A stretch of 32,316 nucleotides of DNA from UBA2108 sp002713215 (GTDB lineage Bacteria; Bacteroidota; Bacteroidia; Flavobacteriales_G; Salibacteraceae): NCBI GenBank assembly GCA_937891015.1, contig CALAPY010000110.1, positions 1-32,316 on the forward strand, read 5' to 3'. Positions 10,301-18,710 of this stretch are shown here, one piece after another. The translations under genes and the position numbers were made by a program. The notes under the pieces were generated by a model. It did no database searches and was not told the DNA's origin. It worked only from the letters and a program-made list of their open reading frames with translations. Position 1 is the stretch's first letter. Every line of letters begins with the position of its first letter.

Positions 10301-10963
10301 TCCATTGTTGGGATCAAACCGATAAATTCCTGTACCAAAGGTGCCAACCCAAATCTTTCCACTCCCATCCGGAACCAAACATCGGATATCATTGGAGGGT
10401 AATTTATGCGTATTCCATTCACCAGTTTCCGGAATAAACTGCTTTAATCCACCTCCAAAAGTCCCTAGCCAGAGGGACTCATTTTCTTCTGCAATCGACC
10501 AAACCGAGTTATTCTTAAAAAAACTGTCTACAGCTGCCGGAGCAGAATAATTGACAAATGTTTCGGTTGTTTTATTGAATTTCGAGATTCCGCTCCCATT
10601 GGTTCCAATCCAAAGGTTTCCCTTTGAATCTTCAAACAGCGTATTTAGAAAGCTATTGGACAAAGACCTGGGGGCATCCGGGTCGCTCAGGTAAGTTGTA
10701 AATTGATAACCATCGTATTTGTTTAAGCCAAATTCGGTAGCTACCCAAATAAAGCCTTTTGAGTCCTGCAGTACCCCATAAACCGAATTCTGCGATAATC
10801 CATTCCTGTTATTTAATTCGTAGAACTTAACTGATAGCTTTTGGGCCCCAACAAATAAAGAAAGGATAAGAAACGCACAGGTAATTATAACATATTCTCC
10901 AGCGAGAACCTTGTACCTTAATGGTTTTGAAGAACAAACAAAAAGATCGCCTTGTACTTTCAT
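7382..10963 (-). CDS. Sensor histidine kinase with extracytoplasmic Reg_prop propeller and Y_Y_Y domain
   Basis: About 1,193-residue membrane sensor kinase. A hydrophobic segment near residues 20-45 acts as signal or anchor. Then come many Reg_prop (two-component beta-propeller) repeats to ~650 (ENGNLWIGTNG-like; KIWVGTFGTGIYRFDP; GRLWFGTYGEGLNQY). A Y_Y_Y domain follows at ~741-811 (YYHKLEGFDQEW; YTNLPAGSYSLMVKGSN), and a transmembrane helix at ~820-842. HisKA has H901 in MLVHDLKNPLSG. HATPase_c has N1007 (NLLSNAVQYSPS), D1036 (DNGKGM) and a GIGL loop. Unlike Bacteroides hybrid systems it lacks fused receiver and AraC domains; the receiver is in the overlapping downstream gene. A ~91-residue helical tail follows the ATPase. 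ATG at 10963 is preferred; a TTG at 10978 would add five residues but overlaps the candidate promoter box. It begins 62 bp after the S9 peptidase gene. Confidence 0.93.
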   Translation of the reverse strand: MKVQGDLFVCSSKPLRYKVLAGEYVIITCAFLILSLFVGAQKLSVKFYELNNRNGLSQNSVYGVLQDSKGFIWVATEFGLNKYDGYQFTTYLSDPDAPRSLSNSFLNTLFEDSKGNLWIGTNGSGISKFNKTTETFVNYSAPAAVDSFFKNNSVWSIAEENESLWLGTFGGGLKQFIPETGEWNTHKLPSNDIRCLVPDGSGKIWVGTFGTGIYRFDPNNGDAEHFRLTNSLEKSLKVLCLLDEDSILWVGTQDNGLFMLNKNNRSVINYRNKTGDRNSLSGNFIRSIVADPHDANSYWVGIWGEGLCRLNRATQSILRFSKKPTGEPSFPDKEVLNLYVDNSGLIWCGTYKSGLVRFRSNGEKFETMYCNLQAEDPINGLLYNASGLWLANSFNGLQRYNENEFELVMPAKQSLDGLYFVMAENDSILWMGTLGNGLIRFEINSKRYQSFQSDESDPNSLSLNSVYSGLKDSEGRLWFGTYGEGLNQYDSYTGNFIHYKNDPEDTNSLSDNSVMVLFEDSKKNIWVGTGTGGLNRFDPIAEKFYRLQSKNAPGPTTSITSIQEDSQGQIWVGSTSGLFRIEYNGNNSRYIKYTSKDGLPSDRIYGLLIDSKDTKWLSTTKGICKFSNSYTSEDSIEVELFDKFNGVSLKEFSTGSYYKDKDGVFYFGGVGGFVKFHPDSIYFNDKPPRLAFTNLKIMNKSVLIDSISDGSNGVELRGGKYYMPSSISLMDHLKLSYNERVITIEFAALDFNHSEKNQYYHKLEGFDQEWVSDKNKRRVTYTNLPAGSYSLMVKGSNDRGVWSSDNLVLGLTITPPFWKTWWFILGVSSFLLGLIVVYIKSRFNRIKREKVVLEQKVDERTAEINAQRLEIEQKATELFNANEKLVAMGEFKETLTSMLVHDLKNPLSGIISVANSGKEKDKVVEHSAKLMLNLVMNILDVQKLQDDKIALEKKEVALTFLVENAIAYVGFAAKQKNINILNQVDSKIRVLCDVSLIERVLINLLSNAVQYSPSNGEIRIFANSLDSEFIEVGVSDNGKGMSENKIEELLSNSNKIRRGEDKYSTGIGLQYVQLAIQAHGSTLEIQSVEGEGASFLFKLPLKIIDSHSGNPKNISLDKSTGLTRESVRVLKPVAEKLQGFQVYEGSKILKLLESIETEDSSCQEWIDQVKNALFTSNEAGFIELIQLVLNYES

Positions 10964-10975
10964 GCTCAGGAATCC

Positions 10976-10983
10976 CAAAGCTA
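10976..10983 (-). promoter_or_regulatory. Candidate -7 box (TAGCTTTG) of the sensor kinase gene
   Basis: The minus strand reads TAGCTTTG, an exact match to TAnnTTTG, a few bases upstream of the ATG at 10963. The leader would be very short. No -33 element is evident, and read-through from the peptidase gene is equally possible. Confidence 0.28.
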
Positions 10984-11025
10984 TAATTCTTTGGCACTTC
11001 CTGATTAGGCCGCTTTAAGAATTAC

Positions 11026-13161
11026 CTACTCCATTTTCTCATCAATGTAGTCGAGTACCTTACGCATTAAGTGGATGCGATCTTTACCTCTTACGTTGTG
11101 TTTATGATCTGGGTAAATGAAGAAATCAACCTGTACCCCCTTGTCTACGGATTGCTTTAGAAAATCGATACTGTGTTGAGGAACAACTACATCGTCATCG
11201 GCTCCATGAATAATCAGAAGATCCCCTTTTAAGTTTTGAACTTTGTCCAATAAAGAAGCACGGGCATATCCAGCCTCGTTGGTTTCAGGAGTATCCATAT
11301 ACCTTTCGGTATACATAACTTCGTAATACTTCCAATCTATTACAGGACCGCCTGCAACCCCTACCTGAAACAATCCAGGGGCTTTTAGCATTAAGGAGGT
11401 TGTCATAAATCCACCATAGCTCCAACCGTATACAGCAACTTTATCCGGGTTTACATAATCCAGTCCACGTAAATACTCCAATCCTGAAAGTTGATCAACC
11501 AATTCAAGCTCCCCTAATCTTCTAAAAACGGCTTGTTCAAATTCTCGGCCCCTATTTTCAGACCCACGGCCGTCAACAGTAAAAATGATATACCCCTTGT
11601 TGGCAAAATAGGGCATCCAAAGAGGTGCTCCAGCCATCCATGAATTGGTGATTAATTGAACACCGGGTCCATTGTATACATACACCAACGCCTTGTATTT
11701 TTTATTGGGGTCGAAATCAAATGGTTTAAACACTCTTGTATTCAATTCAATCCCTTCATTGGTTTTAATCACTCCTAACTCGGGCATAGAAACATCATAA
11801 CCTTCCAGGGTATTTTTAGCATTCGATATTTCTCTTAACACAGCACCCTTTGAGTCAATAAGGTTAATGGTCAACGGACTTGAAATATTGGTATACCGAT
11901 CTATAAAATACTGGCCCGAGGTACTTGGTGCTATATAGTGCACCCCAGAAACTGAACCCAAAGAGGTAGATTTCCCATTCATAGGGTTGTATTTGTAACA
12001 CACCCGATCCATTCCTCGGTTATCTGCCCGCGTTACGATTACATTACCTTCACTGTCAAACCCATGAGTTCCGGTAACCACCCATTCTCCCTGGGTTACC
12101 TGTTTTAGCATTTTGCCTTTTAAGTTGTAGGTATAAATATGATTGTAACCATCTTTTTCACTTTGCCAAATGAATTTATCGTCTTGATCTGGAATAAATT
12201 CCATAGCATGCAGTGGCTGGACATAATTGGCGTGTTTTTCCTCTAAAATCGTTTTAACGAGTTTACCAGTTGACACATCATACTGGTTCAATTTCACGTG
12301 ATTCTGATCTCTGTTCAAAACAGCAATATAAATGAACTTATCCTCTGGTCCCCAGGCAATGTTGGTGAGGTATTGATCTTTTGGTCCTTCAATATCCAGG
12401 TATTGTTTCCTACTGTTCTTCACATCGTATATACCCACTCTCACTTCGTGGCTTGTCATACCAGCCATGGGATAACGTACCGAATTTAAACTTGCCGGTT
12501 TTGTAGTAAAATTGGTTAGTGGATACTTGGTAACCATGGTTTCGTCCTTGCTATAAAATGCCAGTAAGCTTGCATTGTTCGACCAAAAGGTACCCTTATG
12601 AATCCCAAATTCGAATCGGTGAACGGATTGACCGTGAACCAGACCGTCAAGCGTATCATCGGTAACCTGAATTTCCTTGTTGTTGGCCCATATGTATAGA
12701 TTATTATCTCTGGTATAGGCAATGGTATTTTCATTGGCCCAGTCGGCATTAGCTCCCTTAGGCATATCGAATAATACAACTGGCATCTTGTCGCTTACAT
12801 CAACCTTGTAGACGGTCTGCTTCGACTTAAAACGAAATGTTTTATCTGAAATCCACTTCACCCGTGGAAATCGCTTTAGTTCTGTAAGGGCGTCATATTT
12901 TTTTAGGTCATCCAGGGAACATACTTCAACCGCTTCTTTACCATCAACAGCTTGTTTTACCATTTTTGGATTGGCTGTGTCTTTGGTAACCCAATAAATG
13001 CTGCTTTCATTTGGAATCCACCCCAACTGAGAAGGACTCTTTGCTCTGAATTTAGTGTAACGCCCAACAATAGCATCTTCCAGAGTAAGATTCTGAACTT
13101 GAGAATGAACCTGCCCGGCAAAAACAACAACTAAAAAGCCTAGAATAATCTTCCTGATCAT
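11026..13161 (-). CDS. S9 family serine peptidase (dipeptidyl peptidase IV type)
   Basis: 711-residue exported prolyl dipeptidyl-peptidase-like enzyme, expected to release N-terminal Xaa-Pro dipeptides in the periplasm or at the surface. A signal peptide covers residues 1-20 (cleavage near VHSQ). Residues ~60-470 form the DPPIV N-terminal beta-propeller region, with an FEFGIHKGTFWSND-like segment before the catalytic part. The C-terminal alpha/beta-hydrolase domain (~500-711) has the triad S581 in GWSYGGFM, D656 in HGADDDVV and H688 in PDHKHNV, spaced as in DPP-IV. Length fits the family. The start is the ATG at 13161. Upstream lies the palindromic element and the GH3 fusion gene; downstream, 62 bp away, is the sensor kinase. 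Exact substrate specificity cannot be read from the sequence. Confidence 0.93.
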   Translation of the reverse strand: MIRKIILGFLVVVFAGQVHSQVQNLTLEDAIVGRYTKFRAKSPSQLGWIPNESSIYWVTKDTANPKMVKQAVDGKEAVEVCSLDDLKKYDALTELKRFPRVKWISDKTFRFKSKQTVYKVDVSDKMPVVLFDMPKGANADWANENTIAYTRDNNLYIWANNKEIQVTDDTLDGLVHGQSVHRFEFGIHKGTFWSNNASLLAFYSKDETMVTKYPLTNFTTKPASLNSVRYPMAGMTSHEVRVGIYDVKNSRKQYLDIEGPKDQYLTNIAWGPEDKFIYIAVLNRDQNHVKLNQYDVSTGKLVKTILEEKHANYVQPLHAMEFIPDQDDKFIWQSEKDGYNHIYTYNLKGKMLKQVTQGEWVVTGTHGFDSEGNVIVTRADNRGMDRVCYKYNPMNGKSTSLGSVSGVHYIAPSTSGQYFIDRYTNISSPLTINLIDSKGAVLREISNAKNTLEGYDVSMPELGVIKTNEGIELNTRVFKPFDFDPNKKYKALVYVYNGPGVQLITNSWMAGAPLWMPYFANKGYIIFTVDGRGSENRGREFEQAVFRRLGELELVDQLSGLEYLRGLDYVNPDKVAVYGWSYGGFMTTSLMLKAPGLFQVGVAGGPVIDWKYYEVMYTERYMDTPETNEAGYARASLLDKVQNLKGDLLIIHGADDDVVVPQHSIDFLKQSVDKGVQVDFFIYPDHKHNVRGKDRIHLMRKVLDYIDEKME

Positions 13162-13182
13162 AGTTTTAAAATTTTGAAGTTG

Positions 13183-13190
13183 CGAAGATA
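13183..13190 (-). promoter_or_regulatory. Weak candidate -7 box (TATCTTCG) of the S9 peptidase gene
   Basis: The minus strand reads TATCTTCG, seven of eight positions of a TAnnTTTG box, about 22 nt before the ATG at 13161. There is no clear -33 motif. Confidence 0.22.
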
Positions 13191-13230
13191 GTTGCTGCGT
13201 TGGATTGACTTATACCGATGGTGTAGCAAT

Positions 13231-13314
13231 GTAAAATTTAAAGGAGAAAGAATAAAATGTAAAGGGCCTGTTTACCCACTTTTTACATTTTACATTTCAC
13301 TCTTTTACATTTAC
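13231..13314. repeat. Imperfect palindrome built from TAAAATGTAAA motifs
   Basis: Two ~33-nt arms (13231-13263 and 13282-13314) are imperfect inverted repeats. The inner 11 bp pair perfectly (TAAAATGTAAA at 13253-13263 with TTTACATTTTA at 13282-13292), and GGG at 13264-13266 can pair with CCC at 13275-13277 inside. The element fills most of the gap between the stop of the GH3 fusion gene and the start of the peptidase gene. It could act as a terminator or processing hairpin for the upstream gene, or be a small dispersed palindromic repeat. The sequence alone does not decide. Confidence 0.6.
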
Positions 13315-13379
13315 CATTTTACCAGCAATTCTAAAAAACTCACAGACGACCATACCCAAAACCTAATTACCGCCAAATG

Positions 13380-16300
13380 TTAGCTGTCCTTTTCGGCCTT
13401 AGCTTTTTCAACGGCATCGTAAATTACTTCCATAATTCGGGTTCTAATATCCATCTGGATTAACTTGTAATTGGAAGCATCCGGATATACCCTGTTGGAA
13501 AGAAAAATGTAAACCACCTCTTCTTCCGGGTCAGCCCAGGCCAGGGTTCCGGTAAATCCCGAATGTCCAAAACTTTCGTAGGATACACAGGAACAAGTTG
13601 GTCCTCCATTCCCATTTCTAACGGGTTTATCAAATCCCGCTCCTCTTCGGTTATCATCGGCGCAAAACTGGCATTTGGTAAATTCTTTAACGGTAGCTTC
13701 AGAAATATACCTTCTACCACCATACTCACCCATTTGCAAAAAGCATTGCATAATCTTGGCCAAATCATTGGAATTAGAAAACAGACCTGCATGCCCACCT
13801 ACTCCACCAATCATTGCTGCCCCGGGATCGTGCGTATAACCATGCACCAATTGCCGTCTGAAAATTTTATCGTTTTCAGTTGGAATCAATCGGTCTTTTT
13901 CAAAATTGTTCAACGGCAAATAACCAGCAGTCGACAACCCCATGGGTTTGTAAAAGGATTGATATGCATATTCATCTAAGGTTTTTTTGGTTTGTTTTTC
14001 AACGATTCGTTGCAAAAAATAATACCCTAAATCACTGTATTTGTAATCCTTTTCATCCCGGAGTGGCGTATTAATTATTTCGGAAAGTACTTGTTCTTTG
14101 TAGTCTTTGTACATGTATATTTTATCTGCCACTTCAAACGGATAAGTCTCGGATTGAACAAGAGAATAATAATTATACATGGGATATCCATTGGCGAGGG
14201 TACGTTTATAAAATGGAATCCATGGAACCAGCCCTGCCTGGTGAGAAAGCATTTCTCTCAATACAATATCGCTATACAAATTATCCGAGGTATCGGTATA
14301 CTCCGGAATGTAATCGCATAAACTATAATCGAGGTCAATTTTACCTTCATCAACCAATTTCATTACACTGAATGTGGTGGAAGCCACCTTAGTGATGGAG
14401 GCTAAGTCATAAATATCATCATCCGTAACCGGCAGTTTATTGTCATAAGTATGGTATCCAAAATTCTTACGGTAAATAACCTTTCCCGACTTGGCCACCA
14501 AAATCTGGCATCCTGGGTACGCCTTTTCGTGAACTCCTTCAAGCGCAATTGAATCTATCTGTTGTAACCAACCGGTTTTTATCCCTACTTCTTCGGGTGC
14601 TCCGTATTGAAACCTTCCCAATGACTTTCGATTAATACCCTCCCCAGACTTGTATATTTCTGTTGCACTCACTGGCAAAACCCCTTTTATGTCATTGGCA
14701 CCAAAAATGGCCTGAGCAGTAAGGTTTTGAGTTAAATCATCATCGTGGTATGCAATAAGCAGGCTTTCAATTTCCCGAGCGTTTTCTATGTACTTCAACC
14801 CATAAGGATTGCCAAAATAAGCCAGCACCATCTTTCCTTTCCCATCCAACAACTTCAACAAGTTAGCAGCTTCCTTGGTAATTCCAAACCTTCTACCCGG
14901 ATACTGCGAAAGCCCATGCAACCCTACAATAACCAAATCAAATTCAGCCAGTTGTTTATTCATTTCGATGATTGATTCAAAATCAGGGGATTTGCCTACT
15001 TGAAAATGAGTTGCTTTTGCATATGCATCAATGGTTCGTTGAAATTCATTTTTCTCTGATTCGCCGATGACAACACTTGCAATTCTATAACTATCCAAAT
15101 TGGTCAATGGCAATAGTTTATGCGTGTTATTGAGCAGGGTAAGAGAGTTCTTGATGATCTCTCTTTTGGGCTGAATGTTTTTTAAAGCATTCAGGTCTTC
15201 TACTAAGCCTTCAATTTCTACTGGCTTTGTCTTATCCAGTCCGACCCACTTTTTAGCAAGTAAAATTTTCTTACACCTAAGGTCGATCTCTTCCTGGGTA
15301 ATCTCGCCTGCGGCAATCGCCTCTTTTATTTTCTTAATGGCCGTTGGTACATCTTCAGCAAACAATAAAACATCATTTCCCGCTAATAATGCCTTTACAT
15401 CCACTTCGCCGGGTTTGTAATAAGCACTTACTCCCTTCATATTTAAGGCATCGGTAAATACCAATCCCTTAAATCCCATTTCGTCTTTTAGTAAGTCAGT
15501 CACCACTTCTTTGGACAGCGTGGTTGCTTTAGCCTTGCCTGAGTCCAGGGCCGGAACGCTCAGGTGGGCAACCATTATACTTCCCAAACCAGCGTTGATT
15601 AACTCGCGAAAGGGATACAATTCCACCTCAGTAAGTCGATCCCTGGAATGGTTTATTACAGGCAATGCTTTGTGAGAATCTTTGTCTGTATCTCCGTGTC
15701 CCGGAAAGTGTTTTCCACAGGCAATTACCCCTCCATCCTGCATTCCCTTCATATAGGCAATGCCTTTTTTTGCAACCAGTTCTTTGTTTTCTCCAAATGA
15801 ACGCGAATTGATAACCGGGTTATTTGGATTGTTATTGATATCAATTACAGGAGCAAAATTTACATGCACTCCCAATCGTCGACATTGGTTAGCCAATGAA
15901 AGCCCCATATCATAAATGGGTAGGTTATCCTGCAAAGCACCCAATGCCATTTGACGAGGATATGTAACGGTGGAGTCTAACCTCATTGCTAACCCCCATT
16001 CTGCGTCCATTGCAATAAGTAGTGGAACTTTGGAATCGGCTTGATATTTATTGGTCAGTTCGGCCTGCCGTACCGGACCACCCTGAAAAAAGATTAATCC
16101 ACCAATTTTGTATTTGTCAATCAGTTTTGAAATTGATTTTACATGATCTTGCCCTTTGTTGGAATAGGCTGCGACCATAAATAGCTGTGCTATACGCTCT
16201 TCCGAACTAAGGTTTTTCATGGTTTTATCCACCCAATTGGCAGAACTATCCAAAAGAAAGGGCGGTGTTTTATAGGAAGAAAGCAAAGACTTGGAATCGG

Positions 16301-16382
16301 GATCATCAGTCACGCCAGTAAACTGGGCATTTGACAAAAGTCCAATCAACATGAACGAGAGAAGAATCTTTAATCGAAGCAT
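13380..16382 (-). CDS. Glycoside hydrolase family 3 (beta-N-acetylglucosaminidase-like) fused to serine beta-lactamase-like domain
   Basis: 1,000-residue exported fusion enzyme. A signal peptide covers residues 1-20. The GH3 domain (~50-400) has AMDAEWGLAMRL (~124-135), the NagZ-type loop KHFPGHGDTDKDSH (224-237) with catalytic pair D235/H237, and the nucleophile D311 in FTDALNMKG. A GH3 C-terminal-like sandwich follows (~405-580). The class C beta-lactamase/penicillin-binding-like domain (~600-990) shows S662xxK665 (SITK), Y782-S-D and H940-S-G. Four cysteines (904, 907, 930, 932) sit just before the HSG motif. This fusion is known across Bacteroidetes and is presumed to act on cell-wall muropeptides or amino-sugar substrates in the periplasm. 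The beta-lactamase fold more likely serves as an esterase or D-Ala peptidase than in drug resistance (inference). Start is the ATG at 16382. Confidence 0.93.
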   Translation of the reverse strand: MLRLKILLSFMLIGLLSNAQFTGVTDDPDSKSLLSSYKTPPFLLDSSANWVDKTMKNLSSEERIAQLFMVAAYSNKGQDHVKSISKLIDKYKIGGLIFFQGGPVRQAELTNKYQADSKVPLLIAMDAEWGLAMRLDSTVTYPRQMALGALQDNLPIYDMGLSLANQCRRLGVHVNFAPVIDINNNPNNPVINSRSFGENKELVAKKGIAYMKGMQDGGVIACGKHFPGHGDTDKDSHKALPVINHSRDRLTEVELYPFRELINAGLGSIMVAHLSVPALDSGKAKATTLSKEVVTDLLKDEMGFKGLVFTDALNMKGVSAYYKPGEVDVKALLAGNDVLLFAEDVPTAIKKIKEAIAAGEITQEEIDLRCKKILLAKKWVGLDKTKPVEIEGLVEDLNALKNIQPKREIIKNSLTLLNNTHKLLPLTNLDSYRIASVVIGESEKNEFQRTIDAYAKATHFQVGKSPDFESIIEMNKQLAEFDLVIVGLHGLSQYPGRRFGITKEAANLLKLLDGKGKMVLAYFGNPYGLKYIENAREIESLLIAYHDDDLTQNLTAQAIFGANDIKGVLPVSATEIYKSGEGINRKSLGRFQYGAPEEVGIKTGWLQQIDSIALEGVHEKAYPGCQILVAKSGKVIYRKNFGYHTYDNKLPVTDDDIYDLASITKVASTTFSVMKLVDEGKIDLDYSLCDYIPEYTDTSDNLYSDIVLREMLSHQAGLVPWIPFYKRTLANGYPMYNYYSLVQSETYPFEVADKIYMYKDYKEQVLSEIINTPLRDEKDYKYSDLGYYFLQRIVEKQTKKTLDEYAYQSFYKPMGLSTAGYLPLNNFEKDRLIPTENDKIFRRQLVHGYTHDPGAAMIGGVGGHAGLFSNSNDLAKIMQCFLQMGEYGGRRYISEATVKEFTKCQFCADDNRRGAGFDKPVRNGNGGPTCSCVSYESFGHSGFTGTLAWADPEEEVVYIFLSNRVYPDASNYKLIQMDIRTRIMEVIYDAVEKAKAEKDS

Positions 16383-16411
16383 AGAAGTATCATCTACGTA
16401 TTATAGCGCAA

Positions 16412-16419
16412 TAAAGGTA
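16412..16419 (-). promoter_or_regulatory. Candidate promoter (ATTG ... TACCTTTA) of the GH3 fusion gene
   Basis: The minus strand reads TACCTTTA, seven of eight positions of TAnnTTTG, preceded by an ATTG 22 nt upstream. That is within the spacing tolerated for Bacteroidetes -33/-7 promoters. The leader would be ~25 nt. Confidence 0.28.
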
Positions 16420-16535
16420 CGCGCGCCAAATAGCCGTAAATCAATCTTCGGGCCGAATTATTAACGGTGGATAGTGAGGAAGTTAGTAATCTATTTCTTG
16501 ACGATAACCTATGGCTTCTATGAGCAGATGGCCGG

Positions 16536-17177
16536 CTAAAATGAGACGGTTACAGGAAGTTTAAAGATTAGTTCATGATACCAACTGGTGTTATTAAAAT
16601 TAGCGAGTTCGATAATATCAAAACTATAACCCAGTTCCGGAGATACATTTATTCTTTTGAAGAAGGTCTTTTTAAATCCTACTCCTAATGTTGAATAAAC
16701 TCCATGATACTGGTAATCAACTGGATGAAATCCACCTGTAATTCCTCCCTCATACCAACCTAATTGCGACAGATGGTGATACGATGCATTCAAATAGGTA
16801 TACAGCCACTCCTTTTCTTTAATCAAAGAATATTGGACTCCAAGGCCAATCTTAAAATCTTTATACTCAATTTCACCAACGCTACAATCGGGACAATCCT
16901 CACTCCAGGTATTGCGAAACTGAAAGTAGCTGGAATTAGCCCTAATACTTAACCTATTAATACGATATCTTAGAAAAACTTCATTGAAATACTGAGTGAA
17001 TGCTCTATTATCTAATGCATTTTTATGATCCTCATAATTCGGTACATCAATAAGAATGTAGGGGTCATTCATTAGTGTTAAAGCGGTTACTCCAACTTCA
17101 AGTTTCCGATCTTTATCTTGAGCATTTATGACTTGACTCCCGAATAGAAAAAGAAATAATATAATAAAATGTCTCAT
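16536..17177 (-). CDS. Putative outer-membrane beta-barrel protein
   Basis: 213-residue protein with a signal peptide (residues 1-19, cleaved after VINA). The rest alternates hydrophobic and polar residues in aromatic-rich strands (RYRINRLSIRANSSYFQF; GVGFKKTFFKRINVSPELGY) and ends in Phe (KLPVTVSF), a typical barrel C-terminus. The length suggests an 8-10-stranded barrel. A CxxC (DCPDC, ~residues 95-99) may form a disulfide in a loop. No specific family is recognised. Start is the ATG at 17177. It lies 153 bp upstream of the GH3 fusion gene on the same strand; a functional link is not evident. Confidence 0.8.
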   Translation of the reverse strand: MRHFIILFLFLFGSQVINAQDKDRKLEVGVTALTLMNDPYILIDVPNYEDHKNALDNRAFTQYFNEVFLRYRINRLSIRANSSYFQFRNTWSEDCPDCSVGEIEYKDFKIGLGVQYSLIKEKEWLYTYLNASYHHLSQLGWYEGGITGGFHPVDYQYHGVYSTLGVGFKKTFFKRINVSPELGYSFDIIELANFNNTSWYHELIFKLPVTVSF

Positions 17178-17252
17178 GGCCCTGATTTTACTTATTTCTT
17201 ACAATAAGACGCCAAGTTAGGCAAAAAGTTGCCCTTAAAGAAATAATTCCTT

Positions 17253-18698
17253 CTATACCTCCGAAGTTTTTTGCCTCTTTTGAAATACGTCAAGTGCCAC
17301 CACTATGGCTATAAAACCCCAAAATGGAACGGCAGCTTTATCTGTATCCAGGAAATTATTAAGGAATCCATGAATGAGGTAGGTGGTTTGACCTAAGATC
17401 ACTCCCATTAAGATCAGCTTTAGTTTTTGGTCTTTAAGCCGATAATACAATGGAATTGCTGTATAGTAAAATAAAAACACAATGACCAGAAACGTAAGCA
17501 ATCCTAAGATTCCTGTTTCAGCCAGGGGGCCAATGTATTCACTGTGCGCATTGCCTCCATCTCCAAAGTTGGTAGAAATAATAGTCAATAAACTTGAGTG
17601 CTGATAAGGTGCATATAGAAATGAATAGGTTCCCGGGCCATGCCCAAAAACAGGTCTTTCCTGCCACATTTTTAATGCTGCCGACCATCGGTTCATTCGC
17701 TCTACATTACTCGCATCGGTGGCAACATTGGAGATTGACTCTACATGTTCTGACAGGTCACTGGATGAATCCTGTCGGTTTTTTTCCAGCTTTTGAATAA
17801 TGGTATCCTGAACATTGTACAGAACAAAAAGGGCAAATGCACCTAACATTAAAAGGTATCGGATATGAACTCTTAAACGAATGATGTAATAGATAACCAA
17901 TACACCCAATAAGCTGACCCAGGCAGCACGGGTATAGCTAAAGATAACGGCAACGATAAACAGAACCAGTACCAGGAAAAACTGAAACTTAGCCGTGATT
18001 CTAATTTTTTTAACGAAAAGATACAATGTAATTATCGGGATAAAAAAGGCGATCATTGCGCCATAACTGGTGTGGTCTTTATAAAACGGCTCCATAACCC
18101 AGTGTGCCGGTTTTTCTTCGAATCCTCTAATCGCGTGATTTACCAAGGTCCAGATAATAACCGCGCAAAAGGGAATGATGTATGCCCAAATGAACCGGTC
18201 GATGTTTTTGTGATCCTTAAAGAGATGGGTTGCCACAAAATAAAATGGCACAACAAACCACATTCTGGACACAAAAAATTTAAAACTGACCAGCGGAAGC
18301 TCACTTGGAAACACGCAAATGAATATCCAAATTAGATTAAATAGAATGGCGATGCTCAAAGGATGTTTAAGAACGGCCATATCGAATTTCCAATCGTAGG
18401 CCACCTTGGCAAAAAAGATGAGCATGGCGCCAAACATGAGCGGTTCGGTAGGAAGGTATACTCCTAATCCAAATTCGAGTTTTTCGAGATTTAATGAAAG
18501 CGGCGTAAAAAAAACGATGGTAAGCAGTAACCAATCCAGCTTAAATAAAGCGAGTCCAACAACCAGAACTGCGGCTGGTATTCCCCACAAATAGTAAAAT
18601 TCGAATCCGGTTGCTACACATGCTATCAACACAAATAGCGAAAGAATTGCATAAAATACGTTCTCCTTTCCAGTTTGCGTTGAAAGACTAAAATTCAT
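17253..18698 (-). CDS. O-antigen ligase family protein (Wzy_C domain)
   Basis: 481-residue polytopic inner-membrane protein with about 10-12 hydrophobic segments. The central periplasmic loop (~300-390) contains the Wzy_C-type features: RMNRWSAALKMWQERPVFGHGPGTYSF split by a basic and aromatic stretch, then a NAHSEYIGPLAETGILG motif. This family joins O-antigen or other glycan polymers to lipid or protein acceptors, or polymerises them, on the periplasmic side. Ligase and polymerase cannot be separated by sequence inspection. The gene begins 12 bp after the Wzz-like gene and is probably co-transcribed with it. The context (chain-length regulator, divergent glycosyltransferase) supports a surface polysaccharide role. 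Confidence 0.88.
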   Translation of the reverse strand: MNFSLSTQTGKENVFYAILSLFVLIACVATGFEFYYLWGIPAAVLVVGLALFKLDWLLLTIVFFTPLSLNLEKLEFGLGVYLPTEPLMFGAMLIFFAKVAYDWKFDMAVLKHPLSIAILFNLIWIFICVFPSELPLVSFKFFVSRMWFVVPFYFVATHLFKDHKNIDRFIWAYIIPFCAVIIWTLVNHAIRGFEEKPAHWVMEPFYKDHTSYGAMIAFFIPIITLYLFVKKIRITAKFQFFLVLVLFIVAVIFSYTRAAWVSLLGVLVIYYIIRLRVHIRYLLMLGAFALFVLYNVQDTIIQKLEKNRQDSSSDLSEHVESISNVATDASNVERMNRWSAALKMWQERPVFGHGPGTYSFLYAPYQHSSLLTIISTNFGDGGNAHSEYIGPLAETGILGLLTFLVIVFLFYYTAIPLYYRLKDQKLKLILMGVILGQTTYLIHGFLNNFLDTDKAAVPFWGFIAIVVALDVFQKRQKTSEV

Positions 18699-18710
18699 TG
18701 AGATGAAGAA

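Noticed and set aside
13192..13383. Plus-strand open frame of 63 codons in the gap between the peptidase and GH3 fusion genes
   Set aside because: It runs through the AT-rich palindrome, has no recognisable protein features and reaches into the 3' end of the GH3 fusion gene.
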